Source: Atherix ibis (lineage: Eukaryota; Arthropoda; Insecta; Diptera; Athericidae). From it: a stretch of 64,000 nt of DNA. Both the position numbers and the translations under genes were made by a program. Position 1 is the first letter of the stretch. Every line of letters starts with the position of its first letter. Of this stretch, positions 61,333 to 64,000 are shown in pieces. The notes under the pieces are model-generated. The model was not told where the DNA came from. It searched no databases and saw nothing but the letters and a program-made list of their open reading frames with translations. The stretch covers positions 29,648,167 through 29,712,166 of the forward strand of contig OY282610.1 in the NCBI GenBank assembly GCA_958298945.1, in the 5' to 3' direction.

Positions 61333-62948
61333 ATGGCGACCCCAAGTACTGGAAAACGTCGTGTAGACACTGACGTCATGAAATTGTATGCTTTTTTTCC
61401 TCAATTATTACGTCTTTTATTATTTTTATCGTATTTTGAATGTCTATAACTTAAATAAATTTATTTTAGAATCACGAGTAAACATGAGGTCACAATGTTA
61501 AGTGGCCTAAATGAATTGAGCGTTAAATTTTTTGGACCAAGAGAAAGTAAGTAGAAGTATCTATTATATATTATTTGTTTAAATTCTACAGAGTAATTAT
61601 AATTTTATTTAAATATAATACAAATTCTGTTCAGTCACATATTTTTTGATCTTTATTCTCGAAGTAATATTACAGTGCCGAGTGTGTGGTGCAATGGTTA
61701 AGGTGACCGACTCACACTCGGTAGATGGCGGGTTCGATTCCCGCTGCCGCCATCTCCGCATTGGTGCCGGGGTGAAAGGCCTGACTACGAGCCTTATATA
61801 TATAGTCCGTAGGGTCCCCCAACGTTACTGGAGGTTGCTTCGCTGGTCTGATAAGCCGCAAGCTATAAAAAAACACACCCTATCAAAGAAACAGCACAAG
61901 AAGAAGCATCCGGATCGCACCTCAGGCAAGAACTCATTTGGCTTTCATCGTACTCAGGGCAAAAACCGTACCTCAGGGAAAAACCCAAAGGCAGAAGCAG
62001 ATGGAAGAGAGTTCACGGAAGCATCCGGACCGTACCTCAAGACTGTACCTCAGGCAAAAACCCAAGGTAGAAGCAGATGGAAGAGAGTTAACGGAGTTTT
62101 CTAGTGCCGCTATGTGTTAAAAAAAATTGTACAAAAATGTAGAAAATGAAATAAATAATAATAATAATAATATTACAGTGAGAAGTTAGTAACTTGTCGC
62201 TGTAATCTCTGCGTTGATTATTATAATTTCGTTGGTTTTAATAATATGAAAACTTTTTGTTTTAGCCCCATACGAAGGTGGCGTTTGGAAGGTTCGTGTA
62301 TATTTGCCAGATGAATACCCATTGAAAGGTCCACACATAGAGTTTATGAATAAAATATACCATCCCAATATTGATGAAATATCTGGCACTGTATGCTTAG
62401 ATGTTATTAATGAATCATGGACAGCTTTATATGGTAAGAAAATATGTTTCACTTTTTTTAATGATTTTTTTTAAATATAATGTTCTTATGTAATAATAAA
62501 AAAAATCGTCTTTTATTTAATTGCGAATGCATTTACTAGTGATGATATTATTGTAAGTCTTGTTCATAATTGACAAGCATCCGATTACTAAAAATCATGG
62601 GTTTTCTAGTTAATATGAAACTCTTTCTATATTTGCAGACTTGTCTAATATCTTTGAGTCATTTCTACCACAATTATTAACATATCCAAATCCAAAGGAT
62701 CCTGTAAATGTCAATGCAGGTGCTATGTATTTTCATAAGCCAGAGGAATACAAAATAAAAGTTTCCGGTATATTAAAAGTATTTAGTGATAAAATGCTAA
62801 ATAATAATTTTCCTAATGTTTTTTTGCGACAGATTATGTACGACAGTTTGCCACTGAGGAAGCATTACGAGTACAGGAAAAAATTGATAGTTCAGAGAGT
62901 GAATCAAGCATGTCAAATTTTAGTGAAGATGGAGCACGAACCAGTTGA
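61333..62948 (+). CDS. diverged ubiquitin-conjugating enzyme E2 H paralogue, copy B
   Basis: Five exons: 61333-61385, 61470-61546, 62266-62433, 62639-62767 and 62833-62948. They have the same lengths and phases as copy A except the last, giving 180 residues. It starts [18 protein letters not shown] and the catalytic Cys87 (GTVCLDVIN) are kept, so it could still form a thioester. It differs at sites that are constant in UBE2[28 protein letters not shown], and [15 protein letters not shown]. The tail ends [13 protein letters not shown] because a GAA codon became TGA. Shared introns show DNA duplication, not retroposition. It is either a new-function copy or an early pseudogene; all splice sites and the frame are intact. 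Confidence 0.88.
61678..62167 (+). mobile_element. tRNA-derived SINE in intron 2 of UBE2H copy B
   Basis: Flanked by a perfect 13 bp target duplication TAATATTACAGTG (61665-61677 and 62168-62180). The head has a Pol III A-box (TGGTGCAATGG) and B-box in a perfect T-arm (GCGGGTTCGATTCCCGC). Its anticodon loop CTCACAC suggests a tRNA-Val(CAC)-like source. The body contains an imperfect repeat with GTACCTCA and GAAGCAGATGGAAGAGAGTT. The tail is (AAT)n. The site is empty in copy A. The 152-codon open frame through it is incidental. Confidence 0.95.
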
Positions 62949-63139
62949 TTATAATGTCGGCTTTCAACTAATAAAAATTAAACCAAATTGATCTCAACAA
63001 TGTACATTATAGAATTTATAAATATGTTTTCTATTAAATTGACAAGCGAAAATTGTTTGTTTTTGTTCTTCATGTTTTAATGGAAGATTTTTATTTACTA
63101 ATTTAATTGACTATATTTATTTATATATATGTATACAAA

Positions 63140-64000
63140 GAAGATGATCATCATTATCCTCATCAACTGCGCGCCAACCGGAGTCTGGTCTAGGCCGGTT
63201 GAATCAAAGAATTCCACATGTCCCAGCTTCGCACCGCGGTTTTCCAGTTCGACACCCTTAGCATGTTTTTGGCGTCATGGCTAACGCCGTCACGCCACCG
63301 AAGGCAGGTACTGCCTCGTCTTCTGGAACCATAAATGGAACTACTATAGATTTTTCGGGCAGGATCTTCCTCATCGAAACTGATTAAATGTCCATCCTAT
63401 CGCATCCTTTTGAGCTTAATTTTATCCACAACCGGGCGGTCACTCCAGGGTCTCGTCATTAAATATGTTAGTCATATAGGGACCTAACATTCTTCGGAGG
63501 ATCCTCTCGAATGCGGGCAAGAGTTTGTAATGGTTTTTGCCCTTTCGCAATGGGGAACCAAGTTTCCTAAGAATATATGAGGAACTGGTAAGACTAGTTG
63601 TCTATACAGCATTAGCTTCTATGTTTTGGTCAGAATTTTCGGGCGAAATAATTTAGACTGACCGAAGGAGACTCTGGTGGCTACCAGCAGCCATGCGCAG
63701 ATTTCTTCCTCCATTTTGTTATCGGCTGCGACCCTTGACCCCAAACAGGCGAATGAATTAATTCTTTAGAAGCTATAATCTCTCATTTGTATGGAACTAG
63801 TGCTAAAATTGGTCTTGTTTTCGATGCTCATTTTTACCTCTCGTAAAACTCTTTCTGATCGACACACAATGTCGATGGTGTCGGCGTATTCTGAAAGCTT
63901 CGTAGACTTAATAAGGATGGAACCTATCATGCTTACACCTGGGTCAAAAATCACTTTTTCCAAGGCCGGGTTGAAAAGAACGCACGAAGATACGCCGTGG
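63140..64000 (-). pseudogene. RTE-like LINE reverse transcriptase relic, runs off the window
   Basis: The minus strand reads from the right edge LFNPALEKVIFDPGV, then KSTKLSEYADTIDIV, where the catalytic YADD has become YADT, then RSERVLREVKMSIE. After several frame breaks the C-terminal DGVSHDAKNML..SNWKTAV appears near 63230-63290. The order matches RTE-type LINEs. The 3' end has GATGAT-type simple sequence near 63145. Confidence 0.85.

Larger units (their letters stand above)
59182..63110 (+). repeat. segmental duplication unit B
   Basis: Second copy of unit A. It carries the diverged UBE2H gene, has a ~490 bp SINE in intron 2, and lacks about 1 kb of 3' flank and the downstream mariner. 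Upstream similarity to unit A is very high, for example 59640-60120 versus 51220-51700. Confidence 0.9.

Noticed and set aside
61678..61750. A genuine tRNA gene
   Set aside because: The T-arm is perfect, but the acceptor stem does not pair, and the sequence continues into a SINE body with target duplications.
61646..62104. 152-codon frame across the intronic SINE
   Set aside because: It starts in intron sequence and runs through the tRNA-like head; an incidental frame of a Pol III-type element.
1..64000. CRISPR arrays, operons, prokaryotic origins
   Set aside because: The sequence is eukaryotic nuclear DNA; no regular spacer-repeat pattern or polycistronic layout was seen.

Overview
This is an AT-rich nuclear window from a higher fly (Diptera, probably Schizophora). 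The basis is intron-bearing homologues of fly genes, short GT-AG introns, fly-like start contexts, microsatellites, and relics of mariner, Jockey-like, R1-like, RTE-like and Gypsy-like elements. The species cannot be fixed from the sequence. Genes fill only a small part of it. All exon joins below were made by eye from splice signals and reading frame.

Layout. 1-17.7 kb: no secure gene. It holds three decayed mariner transposase relics (4.85, 6.4 and 15.8 kb), two blocks of a degenerate ~20-22 bp minisatellite (10.5 and 12.5-13.5 kb) and one doubtful exon (7.9 kb). 17.7-21.5 kb (+): a six-exon gene for a secreted-then-anchored ZP-domain protein (signal peptide, three PAN/apple domains, ZP domain, furin site, transmembrane segment), probably an apical-matrix protein of the neo/nyo/mey/tyn group; its last intron carries a Jockey-like LINE relic. 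23.2-28.7 kb: a repeat cluster with a Gypsy-like relic, a dispersed repeat, two copies of a SINE-like family containing a 5S rRNA-like part, a 1,267 bp mariner, and an 88 bp palindromic mini-element into whose TA target the mariner sits. 29.7-33.3 kb (-): yps (Y-box cold-shock protein), with a dispersed repeat beginning about 50 bp before its ATG. 35.0-36.4 kb (+): mitochondrial rRNA 2'-O-methyltransferase MRM3, flanked by ~310 bp direct repeats, with a 330 bp foldback element after the second one.

37.7-50.7 kb: no firm gene. It contains microsatellites, a broken MADF-domain sequence (43 kb), a LINE split by an R1-like fragment on the opposite strand (44.9-47.8 kb) and a candidate first coding exon (48.7 kb, -). 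50.7-63.1 kb: a tandem segmental duplication holding two complete five-exon UBE2H-type ubiquitin-conjugating enzyme genes. Copy A (53.6-54.8 kb) is very close to the conserved protein. Copy B (61.3-62.9 kb) is intact but diverged, has a shortened acidic tail, and has a tRNA-derived SINE in intron 2. A partial third copy of the upstream segment lies at 58.7-59.2 kb, and a DD41D mariner sits downstream of copy A. 63.1-64.0 kb (-): an RTE-like LINE relic running off the edge.

The genes are unrelated neighbours (extracellular matrix, mRNA binding, mitochondrial ribosome, ubiquitin) and do not form a pathway. The most unusual content is the UBE2H duplication with its diverged copy and the nested, palindromic and composite small repeats.
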